NCBI GenBank assembly: GCA_011958945.1
Contig: BLLT01000015.1
Span: 1 to 37,613 of the forward strand
DNA length: 37,613 nt
DNA from: Lachnospiraceae bacterium
Lineage (GTDB): Bacteria > Bacillota > Clostridia > Lachnospirales > Lachnospiraceae
Direction of reading: 5' to 3'
The position numbers were made by a program, and so were the translations under genes. The notes beneath the pieces are model-generated. The model searched no databases. It saw only the letters and a list, made by a program, of their open reading frames with translations, and was not told the origin of the DNA. Positions 12,053 through 21,543 of the stretch are shown in pieces (position 1 is the stretch's first letter; each line of letters starts with the position of its first letter).

Positions 12053-13507
12053 GTGACAGAAAAAGAACTAAAAGATTTGATTTATAAAGGTGAAAAAATA
12101 GATGTTGAATTTAAAAAGTCGGAAAATGAATTAAGTAAAAATGTATATGAGTCTGTTTGTTCATTTAATAATAGAAATGGAGGACATTTATTTCTTGGAG
12201 TTATAGATGAAACAAAAGAAATAAATGGTGTTAATCCTAATAAAATAGATAAAATAATTAAGGATTTTACAACGGCTATTAATAATGGGAATAAGATAAA
12301 TCCACCTATGTATTTAACTCCTGAAGTTTATGATATGAACGGAAAGAAAATTGTTTATATAAGGATTCCTGAAGGTACACAATTAAGACGGTTAAATGGA
12401 CGTATATGGGATAGGACTCATGAGGGGGATATAGATATTACTGAAAATGCAGAATTAGTATATAAAATGTACGCCAGAAAACAGAGTACATTTTTCGTAA
12501 ATAAAGTATATCCAAATTTAGGATTGGAATTTTTGGATTCTGAACTTATTCAAAAGGCAAAAAAGATGGCAATATCCAGAGTTGACAGTCATGCTTGGAC
12601 AAATATGAATGAAGAAGAAATTCTTAGAAGTTCAGGATTAATACTGACAGACCCAGATACAGGGCGAGAAGGGATTACATTAGCTGCCATTTTATTATTT
12701 GGTAAGGATAATACAATTATGTCGGTACTTCCTCAATATAAGACAGATGCTATTTACCGTGTAAAAAATATTGACCGTTATGATGATAGAGAAGTTATTA
12801 TTACAAATCTTATTGACAGTTATAGAAAATTAATGGAATTTGGAAAGAAACATTTGAATGATTCATTTGTGTTAGATGGTGACCAGAGCATTAGTGCAAG
12901 AGATAAAATTTTAAGAGAAATAATATCTAATATTTTGGCTCATAGAGATTATTCCAATGCTTATACTGCTCAATTTGTGATAGAAAAGGATAAAATATTT
13001 ACGAAAAATAGTAATTTGCCACATGGACATGGCGAGTTGCAGTTGAATAAATTTGAGCCTTTTCCTAAAAATCCTCCGATTTCTAAAATATTTAGAGAAA
13101 TTGGATATGCAGATGAGTTGGGCTCTGGAATGCGTAATACAAATAAATATACTAAGTTATATTCAGGAGGAACGCCAGTATTTATAGAAGGAAACATATT
13201 TGAAATAGTAATACCTATGGACAATGTAGCTCAAATACAGATTGGACCAGAAGAAACTAACAAAGAAACTAACAAAGAAACTAACAAAGAAACTAGCAAA
13301 GAAACTAGCAAAGAAACTAACAAAGAAATTTACTATAAAATTCTTGATATATTAGAAATGAGGCCAGATATTGCTGTAAAAGAAATTGCTGGGATTTTGA
13401 ATATTTCAGTAGGAGGGGTGAGATATCATATTAATAAAATGAAAAAGGCTGGAATTGTAGCACATATAGGTTCGACAAAAAAGGGAAAGTGGATAATATT
13501 TAAATAA
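12053..13507 (+). CDS. AlbA_2/Schlafen-type putative DNA-binding, ATP-binding regulator with C-terminal winged helix
   Basis: EKIDVEFKKSENELSKNVYESVCSFNNRNGGHLFLGV (AlbA_2); REIISNILAHRDYS ATPase-like region; C-terminal HTH EIAGILNISVGGVRYHINKMKKAGIV. GTG start behind AAGGAGGT. Confidence 0.88.
   Translation: MTEKELKDLIYKGEKIDVEFKKSENELSKNVYESVCSFNNRNGGHLFLGVIDETKEINGVNPNKIDKIIKDFTTAINNGNKINPPMYLTPEVYDMNGKKIVYIRIPEGTQLRRLNGRIWDRTHEGDIDITENAELVYKMYARKQSTFFVNKVYPNLGLEFLDSELIQKAKKMAISRVDSHAWTNMNEEEILRSSGLILTDPDTGREGITLAAILLFGKDNTIMSVLPQYKTDAIYRVKNIDRYDDREVIITNLIDSYRKLMEFGKKHLNDSFVLDGDQSISARDKILREIISNILAHRDYSNAYTAQFVIEKDKIFTKNSNLPHGHGELQLNKFEPFPKNPPISKIFREIGYADELGSGMRNTNKYTKLYSGGTPVFIEGNIFEIVIPMDNVAQIQIGPEETNKETNKETNKETSKETSKETNKEIYYKILDILEMRPDIAVKEIAGILNISVGGVRYHINKMKKAGIVAHIGSTKKGKWIIFK
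13253..13324 (+). repeat. 12-bp in-frame tandem repeat, 6 units (GAAACTAACAAA / GAAACTAGCAAA)
   Basis: Read directly; encodes ETNK x3, ETSK x2, ETNK x1. Confidence 0.97.
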
Positions 13508-13515
13508 TATGAACT

Positions 13516-13568
13516 AACATGCGTAAAGACCCGGAAATGCCGGGTCACAAAAGCTACGCAGAAATGGA
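13516..13568 (+). repeat. Dispersed foldback repeat, copy A (3' portion)
   Basis: ACATGCGTAAAGACCCGGAAATGCCGGGTCACAAAAGCTACGCAGAAATGGA, alignable to the copies at 31131-31185 and 36784-36837. Confidence 0.85.
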
Positions 13569-13754
13569 TTAAAAAATTAATTATTATATAGTAGGATATG
13601 ATAAAATACAAATCATTAATTTTTATAACAAATTAAGAAAAAACAATTTAAATATTTTATATATCGTTATATAATAGAATAAAACTTAATAGAAATGGAC
13701 GGATATTAAAAGAAAACGAATATGCGCAGGGGCAGCGCAGAAATGAGGAAAAGG

Positions 13755-14726
13755 ATGAAAAAGAAGTATGATGTAGTAGCTTTGGGAGAATTGTTAATTG
13801 ATTTTACGGATAACGGGGTAAGCAAGCAGGGAAACACAGTGTTTGAAGCAAATCCGGGAGGAGCTCCCTGTAATGTTCTTGCCATGCTGCAGAAGCTGGG
13901 TAATAAGACAGCTTTTATTGGAAAAGTTGGGGAAGATATTTTCGGTACAAAACTGAAAAGCGTGTTAAAGGAAGTGGGGATTGATACTTCCGGGCTTGTG
14001 ATAGATAAGGATGCCAGGACTACCCTTGCATTTGTGCAGACATTAAAAGGCGGAGACAGAGATTTTTCTTTTTACCGTAATCCGGGGGCAGATATGATGC
14101 TCCGTTCAGATGAAGTAAATAATAAATTGATTAAAAACTGTGCAATATTCCATTTTGGAACTCTTTCCATGACCCATAAAGAAGTAAGGAAAACAACGAA
14201 AAAGGCGATTAAAAAGGCAAAGGAAAGCGGGGCTTTGATTTCTTTTGACCCTAATCTTCGTCCGCCTCTTTGGAAATCTCTTGATGATGCAAAGAAACAG
14301 GTGGCTTACGGCCTTGGACAATGCGATATCCTTAAGATTTCGGATAATGAAATCCAGTGGTTTACCGGTGAAAAAGATTTTGATAAGGGAATTAAGAAAT
14401 TGCAGGAAGAGTATAAGATTCCTCTTATTGTATTGTCTATGGGCAAGGATGGAAGCCGGGCTTATTATAAAGATTTAAAGGTGGAGAAGGCTGCATTTGT
14501 ACAGAAGAATACGATTGAGACTACAGGTGCAGGGGATACATTTGGCGGATGCTGCTTACACTTTATTTTAAAGTATGGCATTGAAGATCTGGATAAAGAA
14601 AATTTGGAAAAAATGCTTACATTCGCCAATGGGGCTGCTTCCCTGATTACTACGAAAAAGGGGGCATTGCGCGTAATGCCGGAAAAAGAAGAAGTGAAAG
14701 ACTTTATAAAGAAATTTAAGAAATAA
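13755..14726 (+). CDS. PfkB-family carbohydrate kinase (fructokinase-like)
   Basis: GELLIDFTDNG, NPGGAPCNVLAMLQKLG, ETTGAGDTFGG. Start placed at the ATG giving MKKKYDVVALGE, 6 nt after GAGG; the ORF track start (13722) includes repeat-like sequence. Confidence 0.9.
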   Translation: MKKKYDVVALGELLIDFTDNGVSKQGNTVFEANPGGAPCNVLAMLQKLGNKTAFIGKVGEDIFGTKLKSVLKEVGIDTSGLVIDKDARTTLAFVQTLKGGDRDFSFYRNPGADMMLRSDEVNNKLIKNCAIFHFGTLSMTHKEVRKTTKKAIKKAKESGALISFDPNLRPPLWKSLDDAKKQVAYGLGQCDILKISDNEIQWFTGEKDFDKGIKKLQEEYKIPLIVLSMGKDGSRAYYKDLKVEKAAFVQKNTIETTGAGDTFGGCCLHFILKYGIEDLDKENLEKMLTFANGAASLITTKKGALRVMPEKEEVKDFIKKFKK

Positions 14727-14734
14727 AGAAAAAT

Positions 14735-14793
14735 AAAGGAGCTGTTGCAAATGGCAAATAAATTGTGCAGCAGCCCCTTTTATTCTTTTTTGA
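14735..14793 (+). terminator. Intrinsic terminator after the sugar kinase
   Basis: AAAGGAGCTGTTGCA ... TGTGCAGCAGCCCCTTT followed by a T-rich tract. Confidence 0.75.
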
Positions 14794-14849
14794 TATTATT
14801 ATTTTGTAAGTGCCTGTGATTGGCCAAATAAAAGAGAGGGAAAGAAGGT

Positions 14850-16967
14850 ATGAAAGAAAAAGTAAGGGATTTGGAAGATAACAATAAGGTAATTTCTCAG
14901 ATGAGAAGTATCCATATGGTTCCCATGGATGAGGTCTGCGGTTTTGAGGTACGTCCTGGGATGTATGAGATTAACGGGGCTACGGCAATCCCTTGCGGGG
15001 TAAATTTTACGGTTCATTCATTGCATGCTACATCTTGTGAATTACTTCTCTTCCATAGGATGGAAGATGAGCCTTATGCGGTGATTCCGTTTCCGGAGAA
15101 TTATAGGATTGGAAATGTTTATTCCATGATAGTGTTCGGCCTGCATATTGAGGATTTTGAATATGCTTACCGTTTGGACGGCCCATATGATGTAAGAAAG
15201 GGATTATTGTTCAATAAAAATAAGGTGCTTCTTGACATTTATGCCAAGGCAGTGAGCGGACAGAGAATATGGGGAATTAAGAAAAAGGAAGGGGTAAGCT
15301 ATAAGGCCAGAGTAGTGAGGGATGATTTTGACTGGATGAACAATTATCATCCCTTGATTCCTATGGAAGATTTGGTAATTTATGAAATGCATGTACGAGG
15401 CTTTACAAAGGATAATTCTTCTAAAGTAGAATATCCGGGCACATTCCAGGGCCTTCAGGAAAAAATATCCTATTTAAAAGATTTAGGCGTAAATGCCGTG
15501 GAATTAATGCCTATTTTCGAATTCGATGAAATGAAGGACTATAGGGAAATAGATGGCAGGCAGCTGCTGGATTACTGGGGATATAATACGGTTAGTTTTT
15601 TTGCACCAAATACCAGTTATACGGCAGAAGTGGAGTATAACCATGAAGGAACGGAATTAAAGAAGCTGATTAAAGAACTGCATAAAAATGGCATAGAATG
15701 TCTTCTGGATGTTGTTTTTAATCATACGGCAGAAGGCAATGAAATGGGGCCATGTTTTTCTTTTAAAGGGTTTGACAACAATATTTATTATATGCTTACG
15801 CCGGACGGGTATTATTATAATTTCAGCGGATGCGGAAATACATTAAACTGTAATCATCCTATCGTACAGCAAATGATTTTGGAATGTCTGCGGTATTGGA
15901 CAACGGTTTATCATATCGATGGATTCCGCTTTGATTTGGCAACCATTCTAGGACGGAATGAGGATGGTTCTCCGATGAACAACCCGCCGTTGTTAAAGAG
16001 CCTGGCCTTTGACCCTATTCTCGGTAATGTCAAGCTGATAGCGGAGGCCTGGGATGCCGGCGGCTTATATCAGGTAGGAAGCTTTCCTTCCTGGAACAGA
16101 TGGTCGGAATGGAATGGAAGATACAGGGATGATATGAGGGATTTTCTAAAAGGGGATTATGGAAATTCTGGTTTGGCAGCCAAAAGGATTACCGGTTCTA
16201 AGGATTTATATGACCCTCAATATAGAGGGGATAATGCATCTGTGAATTTTATCACCTGCCATGATGGTTTTACTTTATGGGATTTGTATTCTTATAATTG
16301 GAAACATAATGAGGCAAATGGCTGGAACAATACGGACGGAAGCAATGATAACCGCAGCTGGAACTGCGGGATAGAAGGGGAAACGGATAATGAAGAGGTT
16401 CTTTCCCTGCGTTACCGTTTAGTAAAAAATGCGGCAGCAGTACTTTTTATGAGCCGGGGAACGCCTATGTTCCTTGCCGGGGATGAATTTTGCAATACAC
16501 AGTTCGGAAATAATAATGCTTATTGCCAGGATAATGAAATCTCCTGGCTGGACTGGAATCTTTTGGAAAAAAATAAAGATGTCTTCGAATTTTTCCGATA
16601 TATGATACAATTCCGGAAAGAACATGATATAATAAGAAAGCATACAGGAAGCTGTTCTTTAGGTTTCCCTGAAATACAGGTTATGGAGGCTGACGATTCC
16701 TGTAAAGTGCTTCGTATAATTTATGCGGGAAGAAATAAGGAGGATACACAGGATGATATTATCTGTCTGGCAGTAAATGTATTCTGGGAAAATCAGGAGT
16801 TTTGCCTTCCGGCCCTACACCATGATAAAGGGTGGTATGTGGCTGCGGATACTGGAAAAGGATATATTCCAGGTGTCATTCCTTCACAAGGGGAAAAGAT
16901 GCCTTTGCTGGAAAGGGGATGGGTAAAAATGTCACCCCGCTCGGTATGTGTGATAGTAGTAAAGTAA
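14850..16967 (+). CDS. glgX: Glycogen debranching enzyme / isoamylase-type GH13 (GlgX-like)
   Basis: N-terminal CBM48-like region; VIYEMHVRGFTKDNSS, GVNAVELMPIFEFDE, LLDVVFNHTAEGNE, GFRFDLA, LIAEAWDAGGLYQVG, NFITCHDGFTLWDLYSYN. Confidence 0.9.
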   Translation: MKEKVRDLEDNNKVISQMRSIHMVPMDEVCGFEVRPGMYEINGATAIPCGVNFTVHSLHATSCELLLFHRMEDEPYAVIPFPENYRIGNVYSMIVFGLHIEDFEYAYRLDGPYDVRKGLLFNKNKVLLDIYAKAVSGQRIWGIKKKEGVSYKARVVRDDFDWMNNYHPLIPMEDLVIYEMHVRGFTKDNSSKVEYPGTFQGLQEKISYLKDLGVNAVELMPIFEFDEMKDYREIDGRQLLDYWGYNTVSFFAPNTSYTAEVEYNHEGTELKKLIKELHKNGIECLLDVVFNHTAEGNEMGPCFSFKGFDNNIYYMLTPDGYYYNFSGCGNTLNCNHPIVQQMILECLRYWTTVYHIDGFRFDLATILGRNEDGSPMNNPPLLKSLAFDPILGNVKLIAEAWDAGGLYQVGSFPSWNRWSEWNGRYRDDMRDFLKGDYGNSGLAAKRITGSKDLYDPQYRGDNASVNFITCHDGFTLWDLYSYNWKHNEANGWNNTDGSNDNRSWNCGIEGETDNEEVLSLRYRLVKNAAAVLFMSRGTPMFLAGDEFCNTQFGNNNAYCQDNEISWLDWNLLEKNKDVFEFFRYMIQFRKEHDIIRKHTGSCSLGFPEIQVMEADDSCKVLRIIYAGRNKEDTQDDIICLAVNVFWENQEFCLPALHHDKGWYVAADTGKGYIPGVIPSQGEKMPLLERGWVKMSPRSVCVIVVK

Positions 16968-17039
16968 GAAGTATATAAACATATGTAAAAAAGGGAAATT
17001 TATTAGTAATTTATTATTTTATCAATGGAGGGAAAAGTT

Positions 17040-17960
17040 ATGGCAGAAGAAGTAAGAAAGGAAACGATGGAAGATTACAGCAAGGAACTGGAAGCATCGT
17101 TTAAACCGATTAATGAAGGCGACATCGTTTCAGGAACTGTAATTTCTGTAAATGAAGAGGAAGTGATTCTGGATTTTAATTCATTTGCGCAGGGTGTTAT
17201 TAAAGCAGAAGATATGAGCAATGACCCTAAGTTTAATCTTTTAGAAGAAGTGAAGATAGGAGATAGCATAAAAGCTACTGTTGTAAAGACGGACGATGGA
17301 ACAGGCAGCATTAGATTATCCTGTAAAGAGGCAAAGGAAGTCCTTTCATGGGATGTTTTAAAACAGGATATGGATGAAGAGAAAGAACTTAATGTTAAAG
17401 TAAGCGAAGTAGTTAATGGGGGTGTGATTGCCTATGCGGAAGGCATTCGCGGATTTATACCTGCATCCCATCTTTCCATTAATTATGTGGAAAATCTGGA
17501 GGAATGGGTGAATAAGCAGCTTACGGTAAAAGTGATTACCGTGGATGAAAGCAAGAAAAAACTGGTAATGTCCGCAAAACTGGTAGAAAAAAAGAAAGCG
17601 GAGGAAGAAATCAATCATAAGATTTCTATGTTGGCTCCCGGAACCATTATGGAGGGGGCAGTGGAGTCTTTAATGCCTTATGGAGCATTTGTTGCCCTTC
17701 CCGATGGGTTAAGCGGATTGGTTCATATTTCCCAGATTAGCCAGAAAAGGATTAAGAAGCCTTCGGAGGTTTTAAATGTTGGGGATAAAGTAAAAGTAAA
17801 AGTATTAAATACCAATGATGGTAAGATTAGCCTAAGTATGAAAGCGGTGGAAGAAAATTCCCAGGCCGATGAAGTGGAGAAGGTGGAAACGGCAAAATAT
17901 AGTTCTAAGGAAAATATAGGGACTTCTTTAGGGGATTTGTTGAAAAACCTTAAGTTATAA
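17040..17960 (+). CDS. S1 RNA-binding-domain protein (short RpsA-like)
   Basis: Several S1 repeats (GDIVSGTVISVNEEEVILDF, GVIAYAEGIRGFIPASHLS, GAFVALPDGLSGLVHISQIS). Start moved to the ATG after GGAGG. Confidence 0.88.
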   Translation: MAEEVRKETMEDYSKELEASFKPINEGDIVSGTVISVNEEEVILDFNSFAQGVIKAEDMSNDPKFNLLEEVKIGDSIKATVVKTDDGTGSIRLSCKEAKEVLSWDVLKQDMDEEKELNVKVSEVVNGGVIAYAEGIRGFIPASHLSINYVENLEEWVNKQLTVKVITVDESKKKLVMSAKLVEKKKAEEEINHKISMLAPGTIMEGAVESLMPYGAFVALPDGLSGLVHISQISQKRIKKPSEVLNVGDKVKVKVLNTNDGKISLSMKAVEENSQADEVEKVETAKYSSKENIGTSLGDLLKNLKL

Positions 17961-18109
17961 TTGATATATTAGGGGCTTATGGGTTATAGTGCTGCAGATT
18001 TATTTCATAATGAAAAAATAAGCACTTTGGCAAAAATACTTCCAAAATTTTTCTGTTTGTTTTATATGAAGATTCTTGGAATCTATAAAATAATAAAGGA
18101 GGGGTAAGG

Positions 18110-18709
18110 ATGTATAATATTGTAACAATTGAAAGAAAATTTGCCAGCGGCGGAAATGAGATTGGGAGGAAATTGGCAGAAGCATTGGGGTATAAGCTGT
18201 ATGACAGGAATATTCTTTTGGAGGCGGCGAAGAATCTGAAAATTCCTTTTGTACAGATTGAAGAATTGGAGGAGGCCAGTGCGGGAAGCCTGTTATTTAA
18301 TCTTTCCAAAACTCCTTTTGGAGGAGTTTCCAAAAATAAGGATCTGCCTTTAGCGGATAAGCTCTTTTTGGAAGAAAAACACATTATTGAAGAAGCGGCC
18401 GAAGAAGGAAAATGTGTAATAGTAGGAAGGGCTGCAGGATACATTTTGCGCGACAGAAAGGACTGCCTAAAGGTATTTATTCATGCCGAAGATGAAAAGA
18501 GAATAAAGAGGGCGATAGAAAAAGAAGGATACAGCGAGCAGGAAGCGGAAAATGCGGTAAAGAAAAACGATAAGAGAAGAAGCGGATTTTACCGTTCCGT
18601 GACAAACCATGAGTGGGGAGACCCGAAACGGCATGAATTATATATGGACAGCGGTAAGCTTTCTATGGATTTATGTTTGAAGCTTTTAATAGAGGCCGTG
18701 AAGTATTAG
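18110..18709 (+). CDS. Cytidylate kinase-like family protein
   Basis: MYNIVTIERKFASGGNEIGRKLAEALGYKLYDRNIL; CVIVGRAAGYIL; LKVFIHA. Confidence 0.88.
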   Translation: MYNIVTIERKFASGGNEIGRKLAEALGYKLYDRNILLEAAKNLKIPFVQIEELEEASAGSLLFNLSKTPFGGVSKNKDLPLADKLFLEEKHIIEEAAEEGKCVIVGRAAGYILRDRKDCLKVFIHAEDEKRIKRAIEKEGYSEQEAENAVKKNDKRRSGFYRSVTNHEWGDPKRHELYMDSGKLSMDLCLKLLIEAVKY

Positions 18710-18718
18710 TGATTATGT

Positions 18719-18753
18719 AATCCAGGATTCCTTTTTGGAATCCTGGATTTTAG
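18719..18753 (+). terminator. Intrinsic terminator
   Basis: AATCCAGGATTCC - TTTTT - GGAATCCTGGATT + TTTAG; perfect 13-bp stem. Confidence 0.85.
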
Positions 18754-18830
18754 TATACAGCCCTGTGCAGAGGAAACAATCCTCTATGTGGAGCATGGGG
18801 GGCACAGCAAATAGGAGAAAGGGAATTTCC

Positions 18831-19583
18831 CTACTCGATTTCATATGGGCATCCGGTCCATTGCTTCAGCATAGCTTTGGCGGAACGGTTCATTTCTTTT
18901 CTGAAATCCACATAGAATTTCCGATTGGCAAAGGCTGTAATATAAGCCTTCAGTTCCTCCCCGGATTTTCCGGATTGCTTTTCAAACATAGTCTTAATTT
19001 CTTCTATAGATTTTTCATGGTAAGTATTTACGTGGACGATATCTTCCAGTTCGAAGCGTTTTGGCTTTGGCCTGTCTTTTTGCTGCTGTGTGGGTCTTCC
19101 GAATACTACCATGGAATAGGGAAGGGCATAGGTGGGGAGATGGAGAAGTTCCCTGTTTATTTCAAAGTTTTCCATTATATCCCCTATGTAGCAGGAGCCG
19201 ATTCCCATGGATTGGGCTGCCACAACAGCATTTTGGGCGGCAATCACGCAGTCTTGGGAAGCAAGGAATAAATCGGCTTCTCCAATTACAGGGGTTTCTT
19301 CGCAGCAGGCATTGAAAATATCATACCATTTCTGAAAATCAGCCAGAAAAATGAGTACCAAAGGCGCTTTGGCGATAAAAGGCTGGTTGTCACATCTTTT
19401 TGCCAATTCTTCTTTCAAATCCTGTTCCTGTATATCAAGAATGGAATAAAGAGTCATGTTTCCGGCCGTGGGTGCCTGAAGGGCAGATTCCAGGATAATT
19501 CTCCTTTCTTCTTCCGTAATAGGATCATCGGTGAAAACCCGTGTGGATTTTCGGCTGAATAAATCTTGAATGGTTTGGTTCAT
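18831..19583 (-). CDS. Nitroreductase family protein
   Basis: FSRKSTRVFTDDPITEEERRIILESALQAPTAGNMTLYSIL; AVVAAQSMGIGSCYIGDI; VFGRPTQQQKDRPKPKRF. Confidence 0.92.
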   Translation of the reverse strand: MNQTIQDLFSRKSTRVFTDDPITEEERRIILESALQAPTAGNMTLYSILDIQEQDLKEELAKRCDNQPFIAKAPLVLIFLADFQKWYDIFNACCEETPVIGEADLFLASQDCVIAAQNAVVAAQSMGIGSCYIGDIMENFEINRELLHLPTYALPYSMVVFGRPTQQQKDRPKPKRFELEDIVHVNTYHEKSIEEIKTMFEKQSGKSGEELKAYITAFANRKFYVDFRKEMNRSAKAMLKQWTGCPYEIE

Positions 19584-19793
19584 GGGTAAATTCTCCTTAT
19601 GATGTGTGGATTAAATATTTTATCTTCTATATATTATAAACGTAATAATTTGCCTTGCCAATGGGATTCTATAGTGTTTTTATTGATACATACATTTCTT
19701 TCTGTTATTATAAAATATAGGATAGGCATTGGTATTTTTGTATATCAAATAATCAATATTAGATGTACTGGGATGAGAGGGAGGAATGCGGCT

Positions 19794-19928
19794 ATGGAAA
19801 AGATATATGCTTTTGATGAGATAAGGAGAATTGTAAGTCCTATTTTACAAAATTATGGTGTGAGTCGGGCATATCTTTTTGGTTCTTATGCCCGGGGTGA
19901 AGCAACAGAACATAGAGGTAACTATTAA
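19794..19928 (+). pseudogene. Truncated nucleotidyltransferase (MNT/MntA-like) remnant
   Basis: MEKIYAFDEIRRIVSPILQNYGVSRAYLFGSYARGEATEHRGNY*: MNT GSYARGEA motif, then a stop before the expected S/D-D-D-L catalytic continuation; no HEPN partner nearby. Confidence 0.75.
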
Positions 19929-20006
19929 TTTAAAATAAAAAGTATTTGGAGAATTCTCGTATAAAGTACGGAGAGGATTCCAGGAGTACGGAAATGGAGG
20001 GAGAAT

Positions 20007-21509
20007 ATGGTAGGAGTTTTAATTGGTTTGGCGGCAGCAGCAGTCATCATTGTCATTCTGGTGACAGGGTATAAGAAGGCGCCGCCGGATACGGCATTTA
20101 TTATTTCAGGCCTTAGGAAAAAGATAATTATAGGTAAGGCAAGCGTGAAAATTCCGTTTTTCGAGCGGATGGACAAATTGAGCCTTAAATTGATTGCTAT
20201 TGATGTGAAGACGTCCAATGCAGTACCTACGGCGGATTATATTAATATTCAGGTAGATGCTGCAGTAAATATAAAAATCAGCAGCGAACCGCAGAGACTT
20301 GCTTTGGCAGCTGAGAATTTCCTGAATCAGAATACCCAGTACATAGCCGGTATAGCCAGGGAAGTTCTGGAAGGCAATATGAGGGAAATCGTAGGCCGTA
20401 TGCGTCTGGAAGAAATGGTCAGCGACAGGCAGAAATTTGCTAATTTGGTAAAAGAAAATGCGGAGCCTGACCTGGCGGCTATGGGGTTGGATATCGTCAG
20501 CTTTAATGTGCAGAATTTTGCAGACGGTAATGGTGTTATCGATGACTTAGGTATTGATAATATTTCTCAGATTAAGAAAAAAGCAGCAATTGCAAAGGCA
20601 GAGGCGGAAAAAGAAATTGCGGTGGCTAAAGCGGATGCAGACCGTCAGGCCAATGATGCCCGTATTAATGCGGAAAGAGAAATCGCAAAGAAAAATAATG
20701 AACTTTCCCTGCAGAAATCGGAATTGAAGAAACTGGAGGATACAAAGAAGGCGGAAGCGGATGCGGCATATAAGATTCAGGAGCAGGAGCAGAGGAAAAC
20801 AATAGAAGTGGCCACTGCGGAAGCCAGCATTGCAAAGCAGGAAAAAGAAGTAACTTTAAAGCAAAAAGAAGCCGAAGTAAGGGAAAAAGCACTGGATGCA
20901 GAAGTGCGCAAGAGGGCAGAAGCGGAAAAGTTTGCCCGCCAGCAGCAATCCGATGCGGAACTGTATGAAAGGCAGAGAAAGGCGGAAGCGGAGAAATTCG
21001 AACAGGAAAGGGAAGCGGATGCCATGAAGGCAAAAGCGGAAGCACAGAAGTTTGCCAAAGAGCAGGAAGCGGCAGGAATCCGTATGGTAGGTGAAGCGGA
21101 GGCGGAGGCTATCCGTGCAAAGGGTATTGCGGAAGCGGAAGCTATGGAAAAGAAAGCGGAAGCTTACCAGAAGTATAATAATGCAGCTATGGCTGAAATG
21201 CTCATTAAAGTATTGCCTGATATCGCCGGAAAGATTGCAGAGCCTTTGACCCAGATCGATAAGATTACGATTATTGGAGGCGGCGGCCAGTCAGACGGAG
21301 TAAGCTCCGTAGCGGATAACGTACCTGCGGTAATGGCAAAGCTTTTTGAAACCATGAAGGATACGGTAGGTATAGATTTAGCGGATATTGTAAAAGCTGG
21401 TACTTATGATGCTAAGGTAAACAGGCACATTAGTATTACGACAGATGACGGGGAAGAAAATAATGATATAGATAAGGTCTCTGTGGCATCTTCTGAAATG
21501 TTGTTTTAA
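20007..21509 (+). CDS. Flotillin-like SPFH-domain protein
   Basis: N-terminal hydrophobic segment; SPFH core (GYKKAPPDTAFIISGLRKKIIIGKASVKIPFFERMDKLSL); long EA-rich coiled coil (AEAEKEIAVAKADADRQANDARINAEREIAKKNNE). Confidence 0.92.
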   Translation: MVGVLIGLAAAAVIIVILVTGYKKAPPDTAFIISGLRKKIIIGKASVKIPFFERMDKLSLKLIAIDVKTSNAVPTADYINIQVDAAVNIKISSEPQRLALAAENFLNQNTQYIAGIAREVLEGNMREIVGRMRLEEMVSDRQKFANLVKENAEPDLAAMGLDIVSFNVQNFADGNGVIDDLGIDNISQIKKKAAIAKAEAEKEIAVAKADADRQANDARINAEREIAKKNNELSLQKSELKKLEDTKKAEADAAYKIQEQEQRKTIEVATAEASIAKQEKEVTLKQKEAEVREKALDAEVRKRAEAEKFARQQQSDAELYERQRKAEAEKFEQEREADAMKAKAEAQKFAKEQEAAGIRMVGEAEAEAIRAKGIAEAEAMEKKAEAYQKYNNAAMAEMLIKVLPDIAGKIAEPLTQIDKITIIGGGGQSDGVSSVADNVPAVMAKLFETMKDTVGIDLADIVKAGTYDAKVNRHISITTDDGEENNDIDKVSVASSEMLF

Positions 21510-21524
21510 CTTTATTTGATTTGA

Positions 21525-21543
21525 GTCACAGCAAAGCTGTGAC
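21525..21543 (+). repeat. Perfect inverted repeat GTCACAGC-AAA-GCTGTGAC
   Basis: 8-bp stem, 3-nt loop, immediately followed by ATGGAGG rather than a T tract. Confidence 0.85.

Noticed and set aside
13253-13324. Regularly spaced 12-bp repeats considered as a CRISPR-like array
   Set aside because: Units are contiguous with no spacers and are in frame within the AlbA_2 gene (ETNK/ETSK linker).
10560-13324. ETNKE-like runs in both the DUF3160 lipoprotein and the AlbA_2 protein, considered as a shared repeat
   Set aside because: Codons differ (ACA AAT AAA versus ACT AAC AAA) and the lipoprotein run is irregular; independent low-complexity linkers are more likely.
20665-21058. Minus-strand Ala/Ser-rich ORFs opposite the flotillin coiled coil
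   Set aside because: Compositional artefact of the EA-rich repeat coding strand.
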